Assembly: GCA_000179315.1 (NCBI GenBank)
Contig: ADZZ01000716.1
Coordinates: forward strand, 1-43,760
From: a delta proteobacterium NaphS2
GTDB taxonomy: Bacteria > Desulfobacterota > DSM-4660 > Desulfatiglandales > Desulfatiglandaceae
DNA length: 43,760 nt
Reading direction: 5' to 3'
The translations under genes were made by a program, and so were the position numbers. Under the pieces are notes generated by a model. That model did no database searches. It was given only the letters and a program-made list of their open reading frames with translations, and had not been told where the DNA came from. Each line of letters starts with the position of its first letter. The stretch's first letter is position 1. Positions 1 to 7,457 of the stretch are shown piece after piece.

Positions 1-82
1 TCGTCCCTCTTTTAGGGATTGTTCCGCTGAAAATGAAAAAAATAACTATTTGAAAATAGGGTGATTTTTATTGGAGTTCTTC

Positions 83-949
83 ATGTGGAATCCGATGTTG
101 TGGTTGCTGGTTGTCGTTTTTTTTCTGCTGCCGGTGTTCTTCTACCTGATTTTCTGGTATGAGGCGGCCAATTCCGTTTACAAAACAACACTGTATCGGC
201 GCTCAAACGGTAAACCGCAATTGTGGTTGTTGCGAGGACTTTTATCCAACATTTCCACCAACGTTGCGGTGATATGTCTCTTTCCCTTCGGTTTTGTGAG
301 ACGAATGTGGTTTCCGGATCCCGGCAGCGCCAAGGGCGGCCCGGCCGTGGTATTGGTACACGGCGTCTATCACAATCCCGGTGCATGGGTTTATTACCGA
401 TGGCGGCTCAAACGAAAAGGATATGGACGAATCTATGCGTTTCGCTACGGAAGCTGGAAGACCGGTTTTTGGGATATTTACCAGAAACTGGAAACGTGGA
501 TGAAGCGCGTGGAAAAAGACTCCGCCGGGGAAGAGATTGTGCTGGTGGGCCACAGCCTGGGGGGACTATTGGCCAAGACCTACGCGGGGGGGCGGGGGGG
601 GCGAGGCGAAACCGTCTCGTCCGCCATTCGGCGTGTGATCACTCTGGGGACACCTTTCAAGGGGAGCAAAATGGCGGTGCTCGGTTTTGGCAGGCTGTCG
701 AAGAGCCTGCAGTATCAGGGATCTCTGGTAAAGGAATTGGAACAATATAATCCTTCAACCACCTTGCCGTGTGTGGCGCTCTATTCACCGGTGGACAACA
801 TTGTGCTTCCCACGGAATCCCTGCTGCCGCCCCCGGGCTGGAAAAAGGAGGAAACAGCCCCATTGTGTCACACTGCAGGTCTCTATCACAGGGGCACCTT
901 CAACCGCGTGCTTTCATATTTGGAGGAGGGTGGTTCCAAGAACGGTTAA
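83..949 (+). CDS. membrane-anchored alpha/beta hydrolase (lipase-like)
   Basis: Predicted serine hydrolase of the alpha/beta fold, probably an esterase or lipase attached to the inner membrane by one N-terminal helix (about residues 4-26, very hydrophobic). The core shows the VLVHG oxyanion strand near residue 91, the nucleophile elbow GHSLGG with Ser about 158, and a plausible Asp in SPVDN (about 238) and His in LYHRG (about 269). The ATG at 83 is chosen because GGAG at 73-76 sits six bases before it; a TTG at 71 is the in-frame alternative. A G-rich run encoding AGGRGGRG (about 583-605) lies just after the nucleophile and would be prone to slippage. Substrate is unknown. The downstream gene is convergent. 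Confidence 0.75.
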   Translation: MWNPMLWLLVVVFFLLPVFFYLIFWYEAANSVYKTTLYRRSNGKPQLWLLRGLLSNISTNVAVICLFPFGFVRRMWFPDPGSAKGGPAVVLVHGVYHNPGAWVYYRWRLKRKGYGRIYAFRYGSWKTGFWDIYQKLETWMKRVEKDSAGEEIVLVGHSLGGLLAKTYAGGRGGRGETVSSAIRRVITLGTPFKGSKMAVLGFGRLSKSLQYQGSLVKELEQYNPSTTLPCVALYSPVDNIVLPTESLLPPPGWKKEETAPLCHTAGLYHRGTFNRVLSYLEEGGSKNG

Positions 950-971
950 ACGATGCCCCGTATTCCTGCAG

Positions 972-2750
972 CTATTTTCCGGAAAAATTGCCATGACTGC
1001 CCACAAGGGTCCCGTAAACCGGTGCATGGACATGGGCAACGGCCTTTGACATGTTAAGGGAAACCCGTGCCAGGTCTTTCATGAACCAGAAAAGCACTTT
1101 TTGGAGGTCCAGGAAAATTGCCAGGCTGTGGCTGTAGAGGGACCAGGCTTCTTTGATGAAAAGCTTCAAGAGTCTCAAACGAACCGCATCATCCAGCAGC
1201 GATGTGACGGCAGCCCGGATCATATAGGCATCTCGATTGAAGGTTGGGTCCACGTCCGAGAGCACGCCCCCCAAAGTGACCATGGCCTTTTCATACATCA
1301 TGAGATCCGCCGAAAAAACAACCCCTTCGTGCGTGAACTTTTCAAAGAGATATTCAATGGAAGAAAGGATTCCTCTGGTTCCGTTCACCTGCATTTGAAT
1401 GGCTTCAGCAATCACCTGTTTGATGGCTTTTCGCCTGGCGGGATGGGTGGAAAGCTGTCCCTTTGTGATGATGTCGGCCGTGTAAAAGACCAGGTTCTTG
1501 CTGCCGGCCATGATCCCCAGGGTGAGCAGGATCATGGCGAACCGTTCAAGCTTGTTTAAGTGACCCAGCATCCCCCAGTCATAAAAAATGAGATGAGGCC
1601 GGCCGTTATCAAAGGTATAGGCGATATTGCCCGCATGAGGGTCTCCATGAAAAAGACCGCCTTCCCCAATGTCCTGAATGGGGCGAAGGATGCATGTCTT
1701 TGCCAGTGCGCCCGCCAGTTTTCGACGCTGTTTTTTTGAAAGGCGTTGGACATTGGTGATTTTTTCACCCTCGACCCGGGTCATGACGGTCATATGAGGC
1801 GTTGATGCGGAAAGCCGTTTTGGAACCACCACCGTTTCGTTATCGCTGAAATGGCGACCCGCACGCTCGATGTTTTTCTGTTCGGACTGAAGGTCTATTT
1901 CATTGGCCAGAATTGTGCCCACTTGCGCCAGGGTGGCGCTGAAATTAAAATCTCCCAGGCCCCATTCCCCTTTATGGCTGTCCAGAAAAACCATGAGTCG
2001 GTCCAAAAGGGCCAAGTCCGCGGCCATGTCTTTTTTGACCTTGGGTTTGACGATTTTTAATACCGCCCGCGTTCCCTTCTTTTTGTCGCCCAATAAAATT
2101 TTCGCCGGTACCACCGCGCAGACCGACGCTTCGGCCAGAATGCGTTTTTCTGGTAAAACAACCTGTTCTGTTAAATGCCTGTCAATTTCCTTAAACAATG
2201 AGGGGCGAATCTGAAAGTAATTTATGGTCCGGATATTGTCTTCCAGGTCAATGAGTTCTTTCCTGAAGGCCGAATCCACCCCCGGGCTCCGGCAGATGAT
2301 CTGGCCCAGCTTCTGAAGTGTCGGCATATCTTTGATCAAAGTAAAAAGACGTTTTCCGAAAGAAGCGTTCTCCGGCAGCAGCAGTTGGTCAACAATTTTG
2401 GGGGCGAGCCGTGAGAGGGGCATTGCCGACATCATGAAGACCATGCCTTCCCTTACCACCGGTTGATATGGGGTGTAGCGTTCAGGTAGGAAGGATTCGA
2501 TACCGGTTGACAAAACAATGTGTCTTACCAGACTCTCGATCATGCCGCTCGATTTGGCGGTTTTGAGCAGTTTCATGGCGCGCTGCCGCATTCTGGAGAG
2601 CGCTGGTTTTTGACCGTTGTGCGGTTTCAAAATACCCATCAGCGCCATCATGATCATTTCATTCGCTACCGGGGCATCGGAGGGATCGCGAGGATTACGT
2701 TTTGCGCCAGGTTCTATCGATTCGTCCTTTTGTCTTGCTGCAGGTTCCAT
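972..2750 (-). CDS. UbiB/AarF/ABC1-family atypical kinase
   Basis: Member of the ABC1/ADCK/UbiB family of protein-kinase-like proteins, which bind ATP and support isoprenoid quinone biosynthesis or lipid homeostasis. Visible signs are a KLGQ-type N-terminal motif near residue 148, the nucleotide-binding Lys in AVLKIVKP (about 232), the ANEIDLQSE helix (about 282-290) and the catalytic loop FHGDPHAGN (about 367-375) followed by FYDWG, the metal-binding DFG equivalent. Length (592 aa) is normal for the family. ATG at 2750 is preferred to the in-frame TTG at 2756, although neither has a clear ribosome binding site. In a menaquinone-using anaerobe the substrate is uncertain; a link to quinones is inferred from family only. 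Confidence 0.85.
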   Translation of the reverse strand: MEPAARQKDESIEPGAKRNPRDPSDAPVANEMIMMALMGILKPHNGQKPALSRMRQRAMKLLKTAKSSGMIESLVRHIVLSTGIESFLPERYTPYQPVVREGMVFMMSAMPLSRLAPKIVDQLLLPENASFGKRLFTLIKDMPTLQKLGQIICRSPGVDSAFRKELIDLEDNIRTINYFQIRPSLFKEIDRHLTEQVVLPEKRILAEASVCAVVPAKILLGDKKKGTRAVLKIVKPKVKKDMAADLALLDRLMVFLDSHKGEWGLGDFNFSATLAQVGTILANEIDLQSEQKNIERAGRHFSDNETVVVPKRLSASTPHMTVMTRVEGEKITNVQRLSKKQRRKLAGALAKTCILRPIQDIGEGGLFHGDPHAGNIAYTFDNGRPHLIFYDWGMLGHLNKLERFAMILLTLGIMAGSKNLVFYTADIITKGQLSTHPARRKAIKQVIAEAIQMQVNGTRGILSSIEYLFEKFTHEGVVFSADLMMYEKAMVTLGGVLSDVDPTFNRDAYMIRAAVTSLLDDAVRLRLLKLFIKEAWSLYSHSLAIFLDLQKVLFWFMKDLARVSLNMSKAVAHVHAPVYGTLVGSHGNFSGK

Positions 2751-2870
2751 GCACAAAATTTATCAAGGATTTAAGGCTCGTTGAAAAATAACGCATAGCG
2801 TCATTTTGTCAACAGGTTGTTTCCATCTTCTGGCTCGGCGTAAAGGTTGATAAAGAAAGGGTAGGCATTT

Positions 2871-3188
2871 TCAGGCAAGCATTTTTTCCACTTCATCATT
2901 CAGACGACGAATTTGATCGGCCAGTGCTTTAGGTCCTTTCCTCCGGGCGTTTTGGAGATCTCTTCCCCATTTTTGAAGCTGGGGTGTATCGATTTTACGC
3001 ATATCATTTTTCCGTGCCCACTCCATCCCGATCTTTTTTCCAAGGCTTTCCAGTAAATTTCCCATGTTCCCTCTTTCCTCGGGTGGAAGGCCTTTAAGGA
3101 TTTCATTCATACGGGCTTTCCAGCCCTTAACAAGAAATGTGCCTTCATAAAACTTTTTGTACCATTCCTGCTGGTCTTTATTGGCCAT
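2871..3188 (-). CDS. small charged hypothetical protein
   Basis: Unrecognised 105-aa protein, rich in Lys, Glu and Arg and predicted to be all-helical, with no signal peptide or membrane segment. It contains two Trp-bearing helices (EWYKKFYEG near the N-terminus and LQKWGRDLQ near residue 70). Start is supported by a strong GGAGGGGG on the minus strand about 8 bases before the ATG. It lies downstream of the debris junction near 3.2 kb and in the same direction as the UbiB-like gene, 120 bp away. Coding composition looks real, but no function can be assigned. Confidence 0.6.
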   Translation of the reverse strand: MANKDQQEWYKKFYEGTFLVKGWKARMNEILKGLPPEERGNMGNLLESLGKKIGMEWARKNDMRKIDTPQLQKWGRDLQNARRKGPKALADQIRRLNDEVEKMLA

Positions 3189-3377
3189 TTGCAGTCCCCC
3201 TCCAAGTACAAATCAGAAGCTGAAGAAACCTCCAAATTTACGCTGCTACTACCATAAATTATCCATGGGATCAAGCATCCGATAGTTTTGGTATTGACTT
3301 GAGGGATGATGGCACGCCACTTCCTTATGATTTTTCCGTCGCCTTGAATCCTTGATGAAATAGCGGAATTGTGCTAA

Positions 3378-3944
3378 CCACACTCGAAAGACGGCTCCGG
3401 AAAATTTACCATCGCGGCACCCTGAAATCTCACAACGGCGCGGCTGCTCCTGACCCTTTATCTGGGATATGAACCCCAATCCCGGCAGATGGTCTTTTCG
3501 AACGTTATGTCGGCGGTCAGGGACGGGGAAGCGGATTTCGGGCTTGTCATCCACGAGGGACGGTTTACTCTGGATGCCTACGGTCTGCAGTCCGCCCTGG
3601 ATCTGGGGCAATGGTGGGAAGAAAAAACCGGGTTTCCCATTCCTCTGGGCGGCATTGCCATTCGCCGAAATCTGGGGAGCGGTGCGGCAAAGCAAGTGGA
3701 TCAACGGATTCAAGAATCTCTTTTGCTGGCTGGAAGCGGGTCTTCCATGGTCAATGATTACGTCAAGGCCCATGCGCAGGAAATGGCCCCAACAGTGATT
3801 CAGCAGCACATCGATCTTTATGTGAACCGTTTCAGCAGGGAATTGGGAGACGAAGGAGAGGAGGCCGTCAGGGTTCTGCTTCAGAGGGCGGAGTCCGCGG
3901 GTTTGTTGACACCCTGTGATTCGCCTTTGTTGGCGAGCCCTTAA
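3378..3944 (+). pseudogene. mqnD: 5'-truncated, nonsense-interrupted mqnD (menaquinone biosynthesis)
   Basis: Remnant of 1,4-dihydroxy-6-naphthoate synthase (MqnD), the periplasmic-binding-protein-like enzyme of the futalosine route to menaquinone. From 3378 the frame reads a GK-FTIAAP-stop-NLTTA block matching the family motif GK-VAIPG-LTTA, then DFGLVIHEGRFT, the LGQWWEEKTGFPIPLGGI segment and the helical C-terminus. A TGA at 3423-3425 stands where the family has Gly, which is a GGA-to-TGA change. A TAA at 3375 closes the frame upstream, and the roughly 100 N-terminal residues are missing. An ATG at 3489 could give 151 aa, but that would lack half of the fold. It ends 24 bp before the TM2 gene. 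Confidence 0.8.
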
Positions 3945-3968
3945 CAAGAATGGTCGGAGGATAGGTAC

Positions 3969-4367
3969 ATGGCGCAAGCAAAGGACACGCATCTTAAATC
4001 GGTGGGCTATCTTCTGTGGCTCTTCGGTTTTACCGGGTCCCATCGTTTCTATTACGGTAAGCCCGTTTCAGGAACCATCTGGTTTTTTACCTTCGGGCTT
4101 TTTTTGATCGGCTGGATCGTCGATCTTTTTCTGATTCCATCCATGGACCGCCAGGCGGATTTCAGGTATCAGGATGGGGAACTGGATTACACCATCGCGT
4201 GGATTCTACTCACTTTCCTGGGATTTTTCGGCATCCATCGGTTTTACATGGGCAAATGGCTGTCCGGTATTATTTACCTCCTGACAGGCGGCATTTTCGG
4301 TCTTGGGTATCTGTATGATCTCTGGACCCTCAATGAACAGGTGTCGATCATCAACAGCGGGGGGTGA
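3969..4367 (+). CDS. tandem TM2-domain membrane protein
   Basis: A 132-aa inner-membrane protein with two TM2 domains. Each has the GxHRFYxGKxxxGxIxxxT signature: [17 protein letters not shown] near residue 22 and [17 protein letters not shown] near residue 86. Each is followed by a second hydrophobic helix and an Asp-Leu pair ([16 protein letters not shown]). The function of TM2 proteins is generally unknown. A GGAGG lies about 11 bases before the ATG. The gene begins 24 bp after the broken mqnD fragment. Its last 39 bp reappear, slightly diverged, at 5666-5704, showing that a paralogue once existed close by. Confidence 0.85.
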   Translation: MAQAKDTHLKSVGYLLWLFGFTGSHRFYYGKPVSGTIWFFTFGLFLIGWIVDLFLIPSMDRQADFRYQDGELDYTIAWILLTFLGFFGIHRFYMGKWLSGIIYLLTGGIFGLGYLYDLWTLNEQVSIINSGG

Positions 4368-4374
4368 TTGGATA

Positions 4375-4509
4375 TCATATCATATGATAGATGCTTCGCT
4401 CCATGGTGTATGCATTCATGGTTGCAGCGCTATCCTTAACAAATTCAAAAAGTTCTTTGACTTCCGCCTGACCTTCAAGTAACATTTGTCTTATTGAGCT
4501 CTTTGGCAT
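4375..4509 (-). pseudogene. truncated transposase N-terminus (ISKra4-like, tentative)
   Basis: A 44-codon reading frame with a good start (GGAGGAG six bases before ATG at 4509). It encodes a hydrophilic helical peptide beginning MPKSSIRQMLLEGQ and ending at TGA 4375-4377, only a few bases from the end of the TM2 gene. The pattern (EVKELFEFV, then AYTMERSIY) resembles the first 45 residues of ISKra4-family transposases as I recall them; the rest of the protein is missing. It is therefore read as the 5' stub of an insertion sequence cut at its 3' side. It could instead be a genuine small protein. No terminal inverted repeat was found in 4510-4721. Confidence 0.45.
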
Positions 4510-4721
4510 TTTCTCCTCCGTCCAAGATATTGGCTGCTTTTGTTCACCAATAGCCTAAATGCAGAAGTAGAGTATTTCGTTAATCGTAAATTCAACTGAT
4601 TATAACGCTAAAGCCTGGTTAACGAGAAGGGGTTACACTCAATTGATAAAGTAGTCCATAAATATTCTCCTTTGTGCGACCATAAAAAATAGCCTGTTAA
4701 GACAAACAAGGAGGTGAAATT

Positions 4722-5102
4722 ATGGCAAAAAAGGTCCTGATTATTGCAAATAGCGGTCCGGAAGATCCCTGCCGAGCCACAGTGCCGTTCCTGACTGCAA
4801 AGGCCTGTGTGGAGAAGGGGATGGATGTCTCTATCTGGCTCTACAACAATGCGGTCTATCTGGTGTGTGAAGGGGTGGCTGAACATGTACAGGCAGCAGG
4901 TTTACCAACTTTGGAAGACTTGCTCCTCTTTTTGACCATGTCAAAGCCCATTCCCATTTATATCGGCATCTCCTGTGCAATGGGCAGAGGTCTCCTGGAT
5001 GAAAACCAAGCCCACAAAATCCCTTTTGATGCCGGGGAACTGGCTGCGCCACCGAAACTGGCAGAACTCATTGAAGAATCCGACAGGATCATCAATTTCT
5101 GA
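4722..5102 (+). CDS. DsrE/DsrF-like family protein
   Basis: A 126-aa cytoplasmic protein of the DsrE/DsrF-like (peroxiredoxin-like) fold. The N-terminal strand KVLIIANSGPEDPCRATVPF is followed by a helix with AKACVEKGMDVSIWLYNNAVYL, the usual fold-defining segment. The single Cys in IGISCAMGRGL (about residue 84) occupies the position of the reactive Cys of sulfur-carrier members. Family members take part in sulfur trafficking or sulfur-relay reactions; which applies here is unknown. An AAGGAGGTG ribosome binding site precedes the ATG. A hairpin terminator follows. It sits alone among debris, so the context adds little beyond the sulfur-metabolising host. Confidence 0.8.
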   Translation: MAKKVLIIANSGPEDPCRATVPFLTAKACVEKGMDVSIWLYNNAVYLVCEGVAEHVQAAGLPTLEDLLLFLTMSKPIPIYIGISCAMGRGLLDENQAHKIPFDAGELAAPPKLAELIEESDRIINF

Positions 5103-5106
5103 TAGC

Positions 5107-5140
5107 TCCTGCGCCGAATACTGGCGCAGGAATCTTTCAA
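5107..5140 (+). terminator. hairpin terminator after DsrE-like gene
   Basis: A perfect 9-bp stem TCCTGCGCC (5107-5115) / GGCGCAGGA (5123-5131) with a 7-base loop begins four bases after the DsrE-like stop codon. The following tract is only weakly T-rich (ATCTTT). It lies between convergent genes and may serve either one. Confidence 0.55.
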
Positions 5141-5184
5141 CCGTCCGGAAACGCGGTGAGGACGTATTGTAATGGGGCTGAGAG

Positions 5185-5496
5185 TTATCCTTTCAACTTG
5201 TCTCTCAATCTCAGAACGCTGAAGATTTGGTATTCAGGGGGGCGCAGGAGGCAGTTCTCTATCTGCGCCGCTGTTGATTGCCTTTCGGGACTTTCCACCC
5301 AGCTGTTCCATCGGTCCACATTTTCCCACTTACTGAGCACTATTATTTTGTTGGGATCATCGTAATCATGGAGTGTCTCAGATGAAATATAGCCCGGCTG
5401 TTTCATGACGCTGGCGCGCAGATCAAAAATTACCTTATAGCACTGCGCCGACCGGTCCTTCTTCAGTTGCCAAATAATCATGACCGTAACCTGCAT
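5185..5496 (-). CDS. antibiotic biosynthesis monooxygenase (ABM) domain protein
   Basis: A 103-aa single-domain protein of the dimeric alpha-beta barrel ABM family. It begins with a beta strand (VTVMIIWQL), has a helix with the LRASVMKQPGYISSETL segment, then the strand-helix KIIVLSKWENVDRWNSWVESPERQ that characterises the family. Members include quinol and anthrone monooxygenases, but most bacterial single-domain copies have no proven substrate. A GGGGG tract about six bases upstream may act as ribosome binding site. Transcribed toward the DsrE-like gene with the hairpin at 5107 between them. Confidence 0.75.
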   Translation of the reverse strand: MQVTVMIIWQLKKDRSAQCYKVIFDLRASVMKQPGYISSETLHDYDDPNKIIVLSKWENVDRWNSWVESPERQSTAAQIENCLLRPPEYQIFSVLRLRDKLKG

Positions 5497-5660
5497 GGCT
5501 GCCCCCTTTTTTGTGTGCTTAGGGTTTTAGATTGTAATCCCCGCATAGTTTTCAGGCATTGGTGAAAGCCATTCACCTTCTCAAAATAAAAGTATATGGA
5601 AACTGGTTTTCGGTGTCAATCGCGTCCAATAAAAAAAAGTCTCACCACGCTGGCCATTTT

Positions 5661-5726
5661 GACATGACCCTAAACGAACAGGTGTCGATCATCAACAGCG
5701 GGGGTGGTAGAATTCTTCATCTATAA
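5661..5726 (+). pseudogene. tail fragment of a second TM2 gene
   Basis: Bases 5666-5704 match 4325-4363, the 3' end of the intact TM2 gene, with two mismatches in 39 and a 29-bp exact core. The frame reads [15 protein letters not shown], one codon shorter than the intact copy's DLWTLNEQ, and runs on to a TAA at 5724. The rest of the paralogue is gone. Confidence 0.75.
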
Positions 5727-5761
5727 ATTAGGTGGTTCAACGGCCAAGTACTTGTGATGCG

Positions 5762-6043
5762 CTACTTTACTTTGAATTCTCTCAGCCGAGTGCATTCAAT
5801 AAGCTGGTTCAGTGTTTTTGCGGTGAACACCTTACCTCTTGTCGCCAGGATCATCTTTTTCATATCTTCCCGACGAACTCCGAACCCGCGACCGCCGATG
5901 CAAGCGATGACCTCGTATTTTGGATTGTCCTCTGAACGACCGGCAAGGCTCAATTCCCCGAGATGTTGGATACGCGTCACCTTATCACGGGCAGTGCCGT
6001 CATCCTCCGTAATTCTGCTGTATCTGTTTTTCCCGAAGCGCAA
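5762..6043 (-). CDS. hypothetical protein, possibly a fragment
   Basis: Unrecognised 93-aa reading frame, polar and basic, with a GRGFGVRREDMKKMI segment near the middle. The proposed start is a TTG with no ribosome binding site. The frame is open for 12 more codons upstream, back to a TAG, so this may be the remnant of a longer gene. It lies downstream of the SpoIIAA-like gene on the same strand, inside the debris region. A plus-strand frame covers the same bases but has the composition of an antisense shadow. Low confidence that either is expressed. Confidence 0.35.
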   Translation of the reverse strand: MRFGKNRYSRITEDDGTARDKVTRIQHLGELSLAGRSEDNPKYEVIACIGGRGFGVRREDMKKMILATRGKVFTAKTLNQLIECTRLREFKVK

Positions 6044-6150
6044 TATTCGAGATAAACTGTATGTCGAAGTTTCGTTCTATCATTCACGTATCATTATCTT
6101 TTACGGCAGAACGCAAGAATCGGTGGTGCGGTCCTTTTTGTCCGCTGGAT

Positions 6151-6522
6151 TTAAGTCCTGCTCTCTAACCATGCCTCTGCTTCCGACTTTTGCTTCCGAC
6201 TGAATGCCTTGATTTCTAACCCCGGAATCAGAGAACCCTCCATTTCACTTATGATTTTCAGCCAGCTTTCATCAGATAGCACGGCTGCTCGATTGAACTT
6301 TTTAATGAATCCAAGCATAGAGGGAATCCGAGACAATTCTATAGCGATGGCACCTAATGAAGGCAGGTGATAATCAACAATATCATATAGCATTTTGCCG
6401 TTTTCGATGCCTTCGGATTTCTTAATGAGCTCATCAAGCGCCATTTCCATATCTTCAGAGTTCAGCTTTCCACTCATTTCAATATCTAATCGGTCCTCAT
6501 CTGCTCGTGTTATTTGAAACAT
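6151..6522 (-). CDS. SpoIIAA-like (STAS-fold) protein
   Basis: A 123-aa protein resembling the SpoIIAA-like family (STAS fold). It starts with a strand pair (MFQITRADEDRLDIEMSGKL), has a helix (MALDELIKKSEGI) and the conserved strand KMLYDIVDYHLPSLGAIAIEL. It then carries the FNRAAVLSDESWLKIISEME segment typical of this group, ending with the K-x-F-x-x-x-x-x-EAEAWL motif (KAFSRKQKSEAEAWL). Such proteins bind small hydrophobic ligands in the cytoplasm; physiological role unknown. GGAGGG four bases before the ATG supports the start. It appears intact although it lies within the debris zone. Confidence 0.75.
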   Translation of the reverse strand: MFQITRADEDRLDIEMSGKLNSEDMEMALDELIKKSEGIENGKMLYDIVDYHLPSLGAIAIELSRIPSMLGFIKKFNRAAVLSDESWLKIISEMEGSLIPGLEIKAFSRKQKSEAEAWLESRT

Positions 6523-6645
6523 GGTCCCTCCGAAAAACTAACGGGGTGGTCACCAGCCGAGCGGTGGCTATAGCCGTGGCTATAAATGGTCGAATCAAGA
6601 AAGCAGCTTTCCAGTCGGCCTGGTATAGTGGCAATATTGGGCATT

Positions 6646-6915
6646 TTAGATTTGGAAAACCTCTCGAACCCACCTATCACTCCTATCGAAGGGACCATGG
6701 CTCGACCCTGCACATCCATGTAGTGGCACAAATCTGGAAAGATCTGTTAGAACCCATCTAACGTACACCCGCCACTCGTCGTAATCCACGTCGGTTACAA
6801 TCCCTAACGCCCTGACCTCGATTTCCTTTGCTCCATGCCCAAGCATGCGCTTGACTGCAATTCGATCATCTCTATGGACCTGCGGAAACCGACTCTTTAC
6901 TTCTGATGGTATCGA
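6646..6915 (-). pseudogene. C-terminal fragment of an unidentified gene
   Basis: Minus-strand frame with clear coding character only from about 6915 to 6646: DDRIAVKRMLGHGAKEIEVRALGIVTDVD, then a YVRWVLTDLSRFVPLHGC segment and a WVREVFQI end. The ATG upstream belongs to an unrelated antisense stretch over mqnP debris, so there is no valid start. The pattern is that of a C-terminal beta-rich domain seen in some uncharacterised bacterial proteins, and I cannot name the family. It abuts the broken mqnP at about 6.91 kb, suggesting that a deletion fused two genes. Confidence 0.5.
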
Positions 6916-7256
6916 TAGATTTTGGCGCGGATCCCAGCAATACCAATAACCACGGCGGTGACCAGACCCCATACGCGGGTTACGGAAAGCGTTCCCGAGG
7001 GGATTTCTCGATTAGCCGTTCGCGGGTTCTGTACGTCCAGATGGCGGTCCGCGATGCGATTGAAGGCCATGAGAAGCAGGGTCAGGATCGATGGCAGGCC
7101 GCGGGCTCCCAGAATGGCACCGGTAAGGGCCAGGGGAAGGGCAAACAGGGTGTGTTCGATCTTGACCAGGGAAAAGAGGGAATAAAATGGTCCTTTCGGG
7201 CCTGGGGATTTCATTTGCCTAGATACTGGATAGGTTGGAACATCTCCTGATCCCAT
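6897..7256 (-). pseudogene. mqnP: broken UbiA-type prenyltransferase (mqnP-like)
   Basis: Remnant of a polyprenyltransferase of the UbiA superfamily, the MqnP type that prenylates the naphthoate ring in menaquinone synthesis. The N-terminus is clear: LVKIEHTLFALPLALTGAILGA, then the first Asp-rich motif in NRIADRHLDVQNPRTANREIPSG. Between LTLLLM and AFNRIADR (about position 7067) some 8-11 residues that normally hold the ARSAA-type segment are missing in frame. The protein loses homology after about residue 105 of nearly 290. With mqnD at 3.4 kb it is the second broken menaquinone gene in 4 kb. Start is either 7256 or the Met 14 codons further in. Confidence 0.75.
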
Positions 7257-7283
7257 GGCGTGAATAATTGCACAAAGTTCTTA

Positions 7284-7312
7284 TTGACATGCATTTAAGA
7301 ACATGCTAGTTG
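7284..7312 (+). promoter_or_regulatory. candidate sat promoter
   Basis: TTGACA at 7284-7289, then 17 bases, then TAGTTG at 7307-7312 with a TG two bases upstream (extended -10 form). The -10 is poor. It lies about 145 bp before sat. The ACATGC hexamer occurs twice across the promoter, 15 bp apart. Confidence 0.3.
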
Positions 7313-7457
7313 ACTTTTGATTTATGGACGCGGGAAGTGTGTCCCCCGTGTCCAAGGCGGTGTTGGAATTCGATGGCCTGCAAATGAAGGCAGCCATATT
7401 GTTGGAAGCGTGTTTTTTTTCGTTAACCCATATCAGAAAGAAATAGGAGAATAAGAA

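Noticed and set aside
3300-3345. Possible MqnD N-terminal fragment (TPLPYDF) upstream of the mqnD remnant
   Set aside because: The match to the family start (SPCPNDTF) is only a few residues and lies next to stop codons. It is too weak to claim.
3423-3425. TGA in the mqnD remnant as a selenocysteine codon
   Set aside because: The family has Gly at this place, the N-terminus is missing and an upstream TAA is in frame, so decay explains it.
3249-4043. 264-aa minus-strand open frame over the mqnD remnant and TM2 start
   Set aside because: It crosses from debris into the antisense of the TM2 gene. The opposite strand carries clear MqnD motifs, and the composition is that of a shadow.
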